Program-made: the position numbers and the translations under genes
Part shown: piece after piece, positions 11,121 to 21,583 of the stretch
Numbering within the stretch: the first letter of the stretch is position 1
Layout of the letters: every line of letters starts with the position of its first letter
Origin: Laccaria trichodermophora
Lineage: Eukaryota > Basidiomycota > Agaricomycetes > Agaricales > Hydnangiaceae
Direction: 5' to 3'
Assembly: GCA_018417955.1 (NCBI GenBank)
Contig: JACTVC010000022.1
Span: forward strand, 186,001 to 250,000
DNA length: 64,000 nucleotides
The notes under the pieces: model-generated
The model's database searches: none
What the model was told of the DNA's origin: nothing
Seen by the model: the letters and a program-made list of their open reading frames with translations, nothing else

Positions 11121-12603
11121 TTGGCTGAATCTGAAAAAGTCCCATATTTGGTCCTGCTTACTTCAGATGTCAACGACGAGGTCACGGGACACTACACCAT
11201 CACGTCTTTGAAGGAACATGGACCTTGTTTGCCTTTTGCTCATCGTCGCCACCCGCATATCATGCATTTCTCGTCTACGCTGAACCAACTGTCTAAATCT
11301 AATGGCGACGTTCCAATTGCTATCGTATCGTATGAGGGAAAGAGGAAATTTGTGCTGAAGACGGAGACTTTTGAGGTTCGTCGCGCGCGTCTATAGATTA
11401 TTCTCGGTGGCCTGATGCTGAGATGTGTTAGGATATGATCGAATCAGTTCGGGGATACTTTAACATAGCGCAGGACTCCGCCTCCATCAAATTAGAGACA
11501 TGCACGCTCGACGTTTGTCAAGGGAGGTCCATTGAGGTTGATGCGAGTGCTTGGGTGCATATGTGGCGTGTTCTGGACGAGATTAGTGTTGTGGTCGCTC
11601 CGGACAATGGGATTATGGCTTCAGTTGGTATGTACCTCTCCATACACGATACGGCACGTTAAAGGGAAAAATTAGGTGAGACAAACCCTCATGCGACACC
11701 AGGCCCCTCGGCAGCTGCCACATCACCCTCCATTCCAATCGCTGTTTTATCTCCAAACCAAGAGCAACATACGCCTGTGGCCGGTGGCAGTGCGCTCACC
11801 ATATCGCCTTCCCTATCGCTTCGCGGTCTACTTCTTGAACGACCCAATAAAACTCCACCCATGGAATACGTACTCCATGACAAACGCGACAACGACGAAT
11901 CAACGACGGACGAACTCGTGGAAGACAGTACAACGGATGGACAGGCAACCGACGCGCCATCTTGGTTCATTTTGAGCAGCCCATCTGGCGAAGCCAAGCC
12001 AAAAGTCAAGTTGGAGAAAAAGTCGAATACGACGACGCAAGGAGATGGTAGTAATATACGGGAACACAACAAGGGTAAGTGTTTAACTCTAGATAAGATT
12101 GGTGACAGCTTATAACTTTTTTATGTAGCCCGCGCACAGGCAAGTTCTTCAACAGAGCACAACGACGTCTTTACTTCCACCAAAGGTACTTCCATCTCCT
12201 CTCCTTCCACTAAAATACCACGCTGATCATCCTTCCAGTCTCAGAAATCGGCACCAACGACGTTGGCAAACTGGCAAACGAGCGGTTCAGCATTTCCATC
12301 AAGGGGCCTGACGGCCGGTCCCTCGATTTCAGGTTGAAAAAATCGCATACGGTACAAAAGGTCCTTTCAACCGCGTGCAAGTATTTCATGGTGGACATTC
12401 ATAGGTCAGTGAGCTTCGTGTGTGTGGGTGATGATCTGATGTATCTGCGTTGCGTTAGTGGGTATTTGTATAACGATGACGATGACCCCCTTAACAATTC
12501 AGACACGGTGATGCAAGCTGGTTTGAGGAATGGATCGAATTTGGTTCTTTACGTTGGTCAACCGGAGTCGGAGAGCGGGGAGGAGGAGGAGGAGGAAGAT
12601 TAG
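11121..12603 (+). CDS. protein with C-terminal ubiquitin/SUMO-like domain
   Basis: Five introns join one open frame. An N-terminal half (DVPIAIVSYEGKRKFVL, DMIESVRGYFNIAQ) leads into a Thr/Ser/Asp-rich linker. The C-terminal domain (FSISIKGPDGRSLDFRLKK ... VQKVLSTACKYF ... NNSDTVMQAGLRNGSNLVLY) has the beta-grasp pattern of SUMO-like domains in Rad60/Esc2-type proteins. It ends in an acidic tail ESGEEEEEED and lacks a terminal di-glycine, so it is a built-in domain rather than a conjugated modifier. The N-terminal ~90 residues may be a second beta-grasp unit. The frame is open from 11118 but the first ATG is at 11262, so either translation starts there or a 5' exon is missing. Function is inferred only from the fold. 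Confidence 0.68.
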
Positions 12604-12851
12604 CTAGTTGGTATTCATTCTGTATTCGTTTTCTTGTACTTGCCAAATGTTTCGAGCGCACTCAGTGTTGAAATAAATTAGATTGCTTCAAGATCGCAAG
12701 GCCTCAAACTTAAGAGCAAGGATGTCAGCCAACTGCATGATAGTAGACCAGTCCTAAATTCTTTTCGAATGCGCTTATTGAACACTAACCAACCTCTCTC
12801 CACGTCTTTGAACGAAGCGCTCATGATCTTGATGAGCTGTCTAAAGTCGGG

Positions 12852-12891
12852 CCACGTGACTCAAACACGCAGACCGAACAAAATTCAAAAT
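12852..12891 (+). promoter_or_regulatory. shared U6 upstream element
   Basis: CCACGTGA, then a short spacer, then GAACAAAATTCAAAAT. The same two blocks in the same order occur upstream of the other U6 gene. CACGTG starts 75 nt before the RNA start here and 74 nt before it there, and the A/T-rich block ends 37 nt before it in both. This is a good candidate for the Pol III U6 promoter in this species. Confidence 0.65.
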
Positions 12892-12927
12892 TGTGTTCAG
12901 ACGCACCCTAAAATTCCGCTACATCTT

Positions 12928-12951
12928 GTCCCCTTCGGGGTGACATACGAA

Positions 12952-12982
<31 letters not shown>

Positions 12983-13047
12983 GGCCCCTGCACAAGGATG
13001 ACACGCTTTCCCGGAGTGGTAGACCTACGGGTCTCAATATTTATTTT
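12928..13047 (+). ncRNA. U6: U6 spliceosomal snRNA, copy 1
   Basis: The 5' stem-loop GTCCCCTTCGGGG is followed by the invariant ACAGAGA box (GATACAGAGAAGATTAGC) and the AGC-containing U2/U4 pairing region with its internal stem-loop (CATGGCCCCTGCACAAGGATG), then ACACGC. A 3' tail of about 40 nt, folding AGACC-TACG-GGTCT, is identical in both copies in the window, so it is part of the mature RNA or its precursor. A T5 run at 13044-13048 fits Pol III termination. There is no intron. Confidence 0.96.
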
Positions 13048-13067
13048 TCTTCGTCTTATATACTTTT

Positions 13068-14200
13068 ATGAAAACCTTTTCAGATGGACAGGATTTGCCA
13101 GAATCTGAATTCTCCGTTTTGAAGGGAGGTTCCCTTGTTAAACTTGTTTGTAGCTGTTTTCTATCGTCTGCTTCGGTCCCCCCTCACTCCGAACCCTCAC
13201 CGAGCCCCATTGATCTGGCATCATATCTCAACGTCTACTCTCCAAGAAATTTGGAAGCATTTATCCACCACGCGCACTACTTCTCATCGCAGAACCTATG
13301 TGTCCATCCCAAATTTTATGGGGTCATATTGCATGAAAAGTTCTACCGCTTTACTGTGGAGAACCAGCTTGACTTAACTTTGCACGATGGTTCACCGCCC
13401 CAATACCCATCCGTGGACTGCGCCTTTGCAGTCACATTGTCGTCTATCAGATCGGCACAACGCTTCTGAACATTTGCAAATGGACTTCCCGATGTCTTTG
13501 TCGAGGTTGCGCTCTAAAAAGCAAAACACGGCTTTACCCGAGTTGCCATCTACTTTACCTCCGTTGCGCAGTTCGCGGAGGTGATCATCAATCTCGTCCT
13601 CGACTCGGAGCAGTATCTATTAGCACATGGAGCTACATATGGTGTAAAAGATCCGTTCACAGCTCACAAAATGCTTCCTTAGATTTAGGCGTTAATCCAA
13701 CACCGGATCTCCCTCGACGAACATTGTGATGTATCTGAAACGAGGGAACTCGCGGTTCGGAATGGGTGCTTCGCGATGAATACAAAAGCGACGACGAAAC
13801 GGCTTGGTATTTCTGCCAAATCCCGATGCTTGTCACTCACGGTGAGGTTCATCCACATAAATTTGAATCAGAGGTTGTAATCATACGCTACCACCACCAG
13901 TCGGTCCACAGATTTCTATCACGCCTACAGAGTTGAATCATTTTACCGTAATGAGCTGCCGTGCTGAGCGTACTAGTTCGTGGCAAACGCTTTTCAGTCA
14001 GCCACACCAAATTCCCTTTCGACGAGTCAGCCTGGGTCAGAACTCACCGACCGCCCTCACTCGACGCCAAAATCGTAGGTGAAAGACCTCAACGGACGAT
14101 CCCCGATAAGTCAGCTGCGTTCAAATCTACACGGCCGAATTGCCTCGTCAAGAAGAGATTCTTACGCTGAATACCAAGCTTATTGCCACGCGAACAGGTA
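13068..14200 (+). pseudogene. decayed gene of unknown family
   Basis: An open frame at 13068-13469 gives about 130 residues (for example LTLHDGSPPQYPSVDCAFAV). Coding-like text then continues in other frames: HGFTRVAIYFTSVAQFAEVI (about 13527-13586) and DSEQYLLAHGATYGVKDPFT (about 13600-13660), each soon stopped, and a last Lys/Arg-rich block ends near 14230. In-frame stops at several points and no splice sites that join the blocks indicate a pseudogene. It starts only about 20 bp after the U6 terminator. The family is not recognised. Confidence 0.35.
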
Positions 14201-14262
14201 AACAACTTAAACGTCGGCGTCTAGACCTGACTATAATAGTAAGTGATTGCTCATTCTTTTCC

Positions 14263-14268
14263 TATAAA
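14263..14268 (+). promoter_or_regulatory. TATA box of the laccase gene
   Basis: CCTATAAATTGC lies about 40 nt upstream of the laccase ATG, the expected place for a strongly expressed secreted-enzyme gene with a short leader. Confidence 0.55.
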
Positions 14269-14306
14269 TTGCCCCTCATTTTTGCTTCTCACCCCAGCTT
14301 CTCACA

Positions 14307-16562
14307 ATGATTTTAACACTCCTTTTCGCACTCGACTCCCTTGTCTCTTTAGCTCAAGCAGCCGTCGGCCCGGCTGCGACTCTGAATGTCGCAAATCGAG
14401 TCATTGCCCCCGATGGGTTCCAGCGTTCGTGAGTAAAATTCGTGCCCTTCGAAATACTTTCTCCTCATAACGCGGTAGAGCCGTTCTTGTTAATGGGATA
14501 TACCCGTCGCCGTTGATTATAGGCAATAAGGTAGCTCCTCGGGTATACCACGATGACGGGGGCTGATAGCGCGTGTTGGGTAGGGTGACACCTTCAACCT
14601 CAATGTCGTCAATTCCTTGACAGATGCGACGATGTTGCGGAGTACAAGCATCGTACGACCAATTCTATTCTTATCACTGACTCACTTTATTTTATATCGT
14701 AGCACTGGCATGGAATACTCCAACATGGATCGTCTTGGGCCGACGGTCCCGTCGGCGTCAACCAATGTCCTATTTCCCCGGATCACTCGTTCCTATACAC
14801 GTTCTCTGTTCCAGATCAAGCGGGCACCTTCTGGTACCATTCACACTTTGGTATTTCCCACTTTTCGCGTTTATTTACTATTCTTAGCGCTTACATCCAT
14901 CTAGGAACCCAATATTGTGACGGTCTTAGAGGCCCGCTGGTTGTTTACGACCCAAATGATCCTTACAATCATCTCTATGATGGTCAGTCATCCACTTTAA
15001 CTGGTATGCGGTGTCAAGTTGAATGTATTTTTTGACAGTGGATGACGGTTCGTAACGCGGATATTGAAATAAACTGCCATTTTACTGATGAACATGCAGA
15101 GTCCACTGTTATCACTCTCGGCGAATGGTACGCAATTAAATACTTCTCTACGAATGACAATGATTTAAGGATTCAAAAGGTACCATACCCCCGCCCCTTC
15201 AGCCGTTGGTGTTCCCTCCGCTGATAGTACCTTAATTAACGGCAAGGGCCGTTCTGTCGGAGGTCCTCTGGTAGATCTCGAGGTACTCCGCGTGGAGCAT
15301 GGGAAGAACTATCGATTCCGACTGGTTTCGCTTTCTTGCGATCCTAACTATATCTTTTCCATTGACGGCCACCAACTTACAGTTATTGAGGTCGACGGGG
15401 TGAACACTCTGCCCTACACCGTCGATCAAATTCAAATTTTCACTGGTATGTAATTCACTGGTCTTTGCCATTTGCCGCATAAACATGTTTCATAGGCCAA
15501 CGCTACTCGTTCATCCTAAATGCTACGCAACCTGTGGATAACTACTGGGTTCGTGCGCTCCCCAATAACGGGTTGAATGGTCTTGCTCGTGGATTTACGA
15601 ATGGTATCAATTCTGCGATCCTTCGGTATGCGGGTGCTACAGAGGCTGATCCTACAACATCACAACCAACGGATCCGACGCTCCTTGATGAGTCACAACT
15701 TGTCCCTCTCGAAGATCCCGCAGCTCCGGGTCCCCCTACTCTTGGAGAAGCCGACGTCAGCATCAACCTCGCGTTAAGCTTCAACCGCACCAACGCTAGA
15801 TTCTCTATCAACGGAGCGTCGTTCGAACCCCCTTCAATCCCGATCTTGTTACAGCTTCTTAGCGGAGCTCGGAATGCTCAAGATATTCTTCCCGCAGGAT
15901 CAATCTATACTCTTCCACCAAATAAAGTCATCGAGGTCTCCATTCCGGCTGGCGTTGTAGGCGGTCCAGTGAGCACCGCTTGTCGCATTTGCCGAAAAGT
16001 CCCTGATCCTGTCACAGCATCCATTTCATCTTCATGGAGTAAATAATTTTCTATCCATCATTCCCCATTGCTAACCGTGCGCTCCTCGCAGCATCCATTT
16101 AGTGTTGTCAGAAGCGCTGGAGCCGGCGCTAGCTACAACTATGTCAATCCCGTTAGAAGAGACGTTGTGAGCCTTGGTGCCGCTGGAAGCAACGTCACTA
16201 TTCGCTTCACAACCAACAACGCGGGGCCATGGATCATGCACTGGTATGATATTTCCGTGATCTTTCTTGCCGGCTTGATACTCAGTGTCTTTTCTCCAGT
16301 CACATCGAATGGCATCTAGAGCTGTAAGATATCAAGAATCTCGTTACGGTAGATCCTTACACTTTTTTTAGCGGCCTCGCCATCGTCTTTGCAGAAGATA
16401 CCCCAATTGCTGGCGCTCAAAATACCCCTGGTATGACCATTTCCGGAGTTGCCGAAAAGTCGCTTACCTTGCCCGCTAGATTCTTGGAAGGAATTGTGCC
16501 CCATTTACAAGGCATTGCCGGCCACAGCGACCTCGGTGACGATTGTTCCTACGGTCGCTTGA
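14307..16562 (+). CDS. laccase (multicopper oxidase), secreted
   Basis: The product is a laccase oxidising phenolics with reduction of O2 to water, acting outside the cell. ATG 14307 begins a hydrophobic signal peptide ([18 protein letters not shown]). All four copper signatures are intact after splicing about 14 exons: L1 HWHG...QCPI (HWHG coded at 14703), L2 [17 protein letters not shown]3 HPFHLHG (all on a 21-nt exon, 16018-16038) followed by [10 protein letters not shown], and L4 [11 protein letters not shown], followed by CPIYKALP and stop at 16560-16562. The length of about 527 residues is normal for fungal laccases. A 9-nt exon (15039-15047) completes the [16 protein letters not shown] block. 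L4 is followed two codons later by Leu, the usual axial type-1 copper position of moderate/high potential enzymes, but that assignment is tentative. Confidence 0.95.
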
Positions 16563-16633
16563 TCGCCATTCTACTCAATCTTTTCCATTTAAACAATACT
16601 AATTTGTACGATCAATGTGATACCTCTGAGTCA

Positions 16634-18151
16634 CTACAATGGCGGGAGTAATTCTTGGGGAACCGGGGGCGGCGATATGACAACTTTCCACAATGGCTCC
16701 ACACCTGGCATTGCGCGTCTAGCGGCAATGAAACTCTTCAGCGCAGGTCTTGTAATGCGATGATGGGAGCACGAGAACACCCGTAGCTTTGGATAGATGA
16801 CAGGCGTAGTCGCAGACGGGGTTAATATCTTTATGTCTGCGTCATCAAAACAATTGGCAGGGGCCGATCTCAACCAATCATCCTCTTGGAAGTTAGTATA
16901 AGGAACGATGTTGTGATTGATCATGAGATGCTTGAGGGATGGCAGTAGGCGGAAGCACTGCCAGAGATCGTATTTGGCAAAATAGGCTGGATCGACGACC
17001 AGCTCCTCTACACGTTGACCCCAATGCTTGATTAGATACAAGAGTGGGGATCGCTCGGCATGGGTAGCTTGCGTTGCTGATTGAAATTCCACTCTTCGCA
17101 GAGCAGGCAATTCAAGAAGCTGAAATAAACCTTTGGCTTCTGCGAACGCGTCGAAGACGAAGAGATACTCCAACAAAGGAAGGGATATAGGCTGAGATGA
17201 CATCACATGTGCGGCAAACCCATCGCTTTTGAAGGTTGAAGTTGCGATCCATAACGAGCAGCGGATAAGCCGTGGACAGCGCGAAAGAATAAGAAATGCT
17301 TTGGACACTGATAGATAGAGATGTTTCCCCCGAGCACGGGCTGTCCCATCGAGGACTAGTTCGGTTAAATGTGGAAAGAATGAGGGAAAGCTTCCAATGG
17401 TGAACCCGATGAATGGGATTCGTAGAAAGAGGTGCCGAACGTTATTCGCTTTGAATAAATTAGATTTGAAGAAATCGCTCTCCTCCTCCCCGGTGAGTAG
17501 CCAGTGAGCAGGATATTCAGAGCAATCGAAAGAAAGGGCGTCTAAAATTGGGGAAGCATCAACGGGAAAGGGAATAATAGCCCATTTCGGACCCGTTATA
17601 TGGAGCATCCTCCAGCGATGCGCAGAATGCGATAATAGACTAAGAAAATCCTGATCACTTGGGCTGATTTTCTGCTCCAAACGCATCGTGAAGGTTAAGG
17701 GAAGATCCCTTGAACGTTCCAGGAACTTCGATGCGAGCTGGTATGAGTGCTTTTCCTTCGGTTTATCGATATATACTGTCGTCCAAAGATGAGGAACTGT
17801 CAATGCAACAGATCTCCAATGACTGCACACGTGTGTGATAAGTACTGGGGCGTCCGTTGCCTTCATGATTCGATCGGTCTCTATGGGACGGCATAGCAAG
17901 AATATGTTCCGAATTATGTCAAATGGTAGGCGGCGGATGGGAGATGTAAGGGCGCGATGCGAATTGATAGATTCCTGGAGCGCGTCCCGCTTCTCGAACA
18001 AACTCTCGGAGGGTTGCTTAGCAATCTCCATGATCAGTTTCGAAAGCTTGGACTCTGCTTCAGTGACAATCAAGTTTATCTGTCCAAGTTCAGCGTCCGA
18101 TGGCACATAGTTCGTGTGAAAGAAAGGAGCGAAAGGGGACATAGGTGCCAT
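16634..18151 (-). CDS. F-box-like protein
   Basis: A single-exon frame of 505 residues. After a predicted helical segment (residues about 15-65, SDAELGQINLIVTEAESKLS) comes an F-box-like motif, SPIRRLPFDIIRNIFLLC, with the usual continuation ITHVCSHWRSVALTVPHLW. The rest is Leu-rich, as in the large Agaricomycete F-box families whose members act as substrate adaptors for SCF ubiquitin ligases. ATG at 18149-18151 is the first in frame. A frameshifted paralogue follows upstream at 18803-20166. The substrate is unknown. Confidence 0.88.
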   Translation of the reverse strand: MAPMSPFAPFFHTNYVPSDAELGQINLIVTEAESKLSKLIMEIAKQPSESLFEKRDALQESINSHRALTSPIRRLPFDIIRNIFLLCRPIETDRIMKATDAPVLITHVCSHWRSVALTVPHLWTTVYIDKPKEKHSYQLASKFLERSRDLPLTFTMRLEQKISPSDQDFLSLLSHSAHRWRMLHITGPKWAIIPFPVDASPILDALSFDCSEYPAHWLLTGEEESDFFKSNLFKANNVRHLFLRIPFIGFTIGSFPSFFPHLTELVLDGTARARGKHLYLSVSKAFLILSRCPRLIRCSLWIATSTFKSDGFAAHVMSSQPISLPLLEYLFVFDAFAEAKGLFQLLELPALRRVEFQSATQATHAERSPLLYLIKHWGQRVEELVVDPAYFAKYDLWQCFRLLPSLKHLMINHNIVPYTNFQEDDWLRSAPANCFDDADIKILTPSATTPVIYPKLRVFSCSHHRITRPALKSFIAARRAMPGVEPLWKVVISPPPVPQELLPPL

Positions 18152-18368
18152 AATAACCTTGCGTCATCATGGATTTCTCAGTGCTCAAGCAAAATAGTCA
18201 TCGGTTTTGACCTACAGGGTTAGGTGCGGTGACTCTGCGAGGTTCCGTGGTGAGAGTCCGGGATATGAGAATCAAGTACGGAAAGAGGTATGACTGGAGG
18301 TGTCTGTCTAGGAGGCAACATGCCAACAAGCAATTTGCCAGTACGGGGTTTCAAATTCAATTTGGGTA

Positions 18369-18780
18369 CAGTCACCCACCCCCTAATGATACGCCACCCC
18401 TGTTTGATACACTTTTGACTAGCCTATATCTCACTCAATACTACACCAATTTTTACGAAACAAGTTGTAACATGTAGTACATGCTCATATCTACCACTCT
18501 ACAAAATTTGGATGCAATCGAGGCAGCATTGATAAAGCTGTGGAGCATTCAAAATGGACTGTTTTTCGGAAATAGCTGAAATACAGTCACACCCCTCTGT
18601 GATACACCTATAATCCTACTTTTTCTCTGTGAAATGCTGGTCAAACATTCTGAAATTTGGTACAGTCATAGATGGGCATTTATCCGAGATTTTCATGTAG
18701 TTTTTATTGTAAAAGGTTGTGCTCAAATTTGTTGAAGCTAATTTCTCATTTTTGGTGTATCATTAGCAGGTGGATGACTG
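18369..18780. mobile_element. TA-flanked MITE (Tc1/mariner-like), copy 3
   Basis: CAGTCACCCACCCCCTAATG at the left is matched by the inverse of CAGTCATCCACCTGCTAATG at the right, giving about 27-bp terminal inverted repeats ending near GATACRCC. TA dinucleotides flank both ends (18367-18368 and 18781-18782). The 412-bp interior has stops in all frames and further copies of the words GTGATACACC and GTACAGTCA. The element lies between two paralogous F-box genes. Confidence 0.72.
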
Positions 18781-18802
18781 TATACATCAGTAAATACCAA
18801 CA

Positions 18803-20166
18803 TCACGTGTGCTCAAAACACATGCTCAAACCTTCTTGCACCCAACAGCTCACCCCAGCAACACCCTCGCATCTTGTCTCGTAAAATTCTGGAAGAATGT
18901 CATCCGTAACGTCATGGTGCAAACAATGGAACTTCTTCAAGTTGGGACAGAGGGCCGAAGGGTTCGTGGAAGGGGGTATCAATTTCCGAATGTCGATGTC
19001 GTCGAAAATGACAGGTGTCTGCCGCATACCCCTGTAATTTGAGGATGAAAGAACGTCGTGCGTGATTGTGAGATGGGTGACGGAAGGAATGAGGTGGAGG
19101 CATTGCCAAAGATCGTATTTGACAAAATGACTCGGGTCAACTGTAAGTTTTTTGATATTTTGACCCCACTTTCTGAGTAACAAGAAGAGGGGTGTCCTTT
19201 CCAGCTGGCTCGCCCGTACTTCAGGGTGAAATTCGATCTCTTGGACAGCGGGTAATTGAAGAAGTCGAAACAGGTGTCGGATTTCGCCAACCCTGTCGTA
19301 TGTGAAAGATACTTCAAATTCGGAAGAGATATATCAGGCGCCGACGAAAGATCCCCGAGACCGGATTTATCCATGGCTGATGCGATCCAGAGGGTGTATC
19401 TCACAAGCTGCGGGCAGCCTTTCAGAATGCGAACTGCGATTGCAATATTCAATGTCGCATAAGCCTTCGCCGCACCCAGTCCGTCTAAGGTCAACTCCGT
19501 TAAATATGGCCAACTCAATCTGGGATGACAGGGAAAGATCAGATTGACAAACGGAATGCGAAGACATAAGCTTCGGAGGTTAACAGCTTCGAAGAGCCCG
19601 CAAGCTGGCGTCGGCTCAGGCCTAGTATCCTGCTCGTGAAACGCAATCAGGTGGTGATAGGAAGCGGGGTAATAAGAAGCGCGGCGGCGAAGAGGTTTGG
19701 GGGGATGAAAACCGGGAAACCGGGAACAGTCGATAGACAAGTCCTCCAAGATCGATGGTGCTTCGACATCGAGACCCATGACAGCTTGTGGGAACCCTAT
19801 AACTCGGAGGACCCGACAACCCTCAGAGGTATCCAGAACTTTAAGGCCCCGAGTGGCCTTATCTTCATTGAGGCATACGGATAACTTGAGTGGAATGCCT
19901 CGTGAGCGTTCTGAAAATAGCTGAACGAGGCGACGGAAGGGTTTTTCAGCTACCGAATTAACGTGGACCGTGGACCACTGAAGAGGATCAGCCAGGAGTG
20001 TCGACCTCCAGAGGCTGCAGACGTGAGTGAGGCGGATAGACAATTCGGGGCACCACAGAAATATTTCCCGCAATATCTCTAGTGGTAGGCGACGAATTGG
20101 GTGTTGTAATTCGGCGTCGGACAGCGCACAGTTGGTTCGGAGGAAATGGGAGAATGGGGAGTTCAT
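18803..20166 (-). pseudogene. F-box-like paralogue with a frameshift
   Basis: The first frame (18979-20166) opens with MNSPFSHFLRTNCALSDAEL and an F-box-like motif HPIRRLPLEILREIFLWCPE, and parallels the neighbouring gene residue by residue. Around 19300 the similarity jumps to another frame: LFRLLQLPAVQEIEFHPEV and then LLRKWGQNIKKLTVDPSHFV, the counterpart of LIKHWGQRVEELVVDPAYFA in the paralogue, continuing to the stop at 18803. The jump sits in a CTTTC run and looks like a single-base loss; no intron repairs it. It could also be a sequencing error. The paralogue's helical N-terminal segment is shortened here. Confidence 0.8.
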
Positions 20167-20487
20167 AGTTCCGAGATGTCTAGATGGTCCTAGTTTCTAC
20201 GAAGTGAATACATGAGCCGTCATCAGAGATGCCACTCACCAGCGTAAAGCTTTAGTGGAGATTGTTGTAGGAGTGGCGCACCCAGGTGCAATGGTGATGG
20301 GATGAGATGAAGATGAGTTGCCATTCGGGTGGGACCTTCATATCGTTGGCAAGACAAAGTGTACAACTTTAGTCTTTGAAAGGTCGACGTCGGACGATCG
20401 GAAAACTCTATTGATACAACATAAAGGGATAATGAAAGGCGTTCTAGTCGGCAAGTGCGACACTTTTTCCGGGCAGGGTCCAAGACG

Positions 20488-21079
20488 TGTAAGTAAAGGC
20501 TAAGGGCCGTGTGGGGTATTACTCCTCCTTGTGATTTCTTTTTTGCTTTTCATAAAAAGGGAAGGCTCGCAAAAAATCTGACTGCTTTGGTTTGTGACGT
20601 TCGGAGGATAGTTGACCAGGTTTTGCACATCGCACCTTCCACACAACTTCATCCGAACAAAGGAAAGTTCTTTGTTAGACCTATCATTCTTTTCCGTGCG
20701 TTTTATTGACCCGTTCCAATTTTACATTGCTTCCGAAAGAAAGGAAATCTTTGTTTGAAAAGTGTTGCGCATTCTCAAGATATCCCAATCATTCCTTTGT
20801 TAATATCATGATAAAAGTCGGACCAAGGAGTAAAATTGAAAGGAAAGCCGAAGCAAAGGTTCCCTTTCTTTCGGAAGCAATGTAAAATTGAAACAGGTCA
20901 ATAAAACGTGTACATGGAAAGGAATGAAATTTTTGAGAAAGGACTCTTTGTTCGGGTAATGCCGCGTTAAAGGTAAGGCATGCAGGTGAACTTCACAAAC
21001 CGGAATTTTGGGGAAAGGCAAAAAATTATCTACTGGCAGGAGGAATATTACCTCAGAAGATCGTTAGGCTTTACTTACA
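20488..21079. mobile_element. fold-back (long inverted repeat) element
   Basis: The left half (20488 to about 20757) is a diverged inverse copy of the right half (about 20848-21079). Outer ends TGTAAGTAAAGGCTAA and TTAGGCTTTACTTACA pair. The best-matching inner part includes TTTTACATTGCTTCCGAAAG and GTTTTATTGACC, close to the approximately 90-bp central loop. Each arm is about 230-270 bp. There is no coding capacity. No target duplication could be recognised, so it may be an old MITE-like insertion. Confidence 0.7.
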
Positions 21080-21289
21080 AGGTGACAAGGTCCCAGCCCG
21101 AAAAAAAATTGCTCAAGCTACATACCTCTCTGCGGGTTCCTGGGCCGTAACTCTCGTGTAGAAGGGAGCGAATGTTGGACTTGCCTGGCTTATATCTGAC
21201 AGACTCTTCCTGCGATTGGTACGGAGAATCATTTACTAAATAAAGACAGAGATGGGTTAACAAGAACGAACTATTGCTTGTCACACACA

Positions 21290-21399
21290 CCTCGGTAGCG
21301 TAGTGATTATCGCATACGAAGGCGTACAATATTAGGGGTCCCCTGATGACAAGCACTCAGTACTCAACGTCAAAGTCTCGCTGAAATCGAGGACTGAGC
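21290..21399 (+). ncRNA. tRNA-like element, copy C (degenerate B box)
   Basis: It has the family acceptor pairing (CTCGGT with ACTGAG) and A-box region TAGCGTAGTGA. The T-arm stem is kept, but its loop reads CTGAAAT instead of TTCGAAT, so the B box is damaged and transcription may be lost. The insert contains AGGGGTCCCCT palindromic pairing. A T6 run follows at about 21427. Confidence 0.55.
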
Positions 21400-21583
21400 G
21401 CCGATGATGCAATACCTCCTTAATTGTTTTTTCTCATTTTGGAATGAATCCCTGGAATAACAAAAAGAGTGAGGATTGAACGCAGTGTATCTGCATACTA
21501 ATTTAGGAGGGTTCATTTCAAAGAACGGCAAAAGTGAGTGAATAACAACTGATACTATGACTAGCTTCACATTATTATACGTA

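Noticed and set aside
15120..15240. Apparent frame break in the laccase between EW and AVGVPSADS
   Set aside because: Choosing an intron from 15128 to 15179 restores [18 protein letters not shown] in frame, so the gene is intact.
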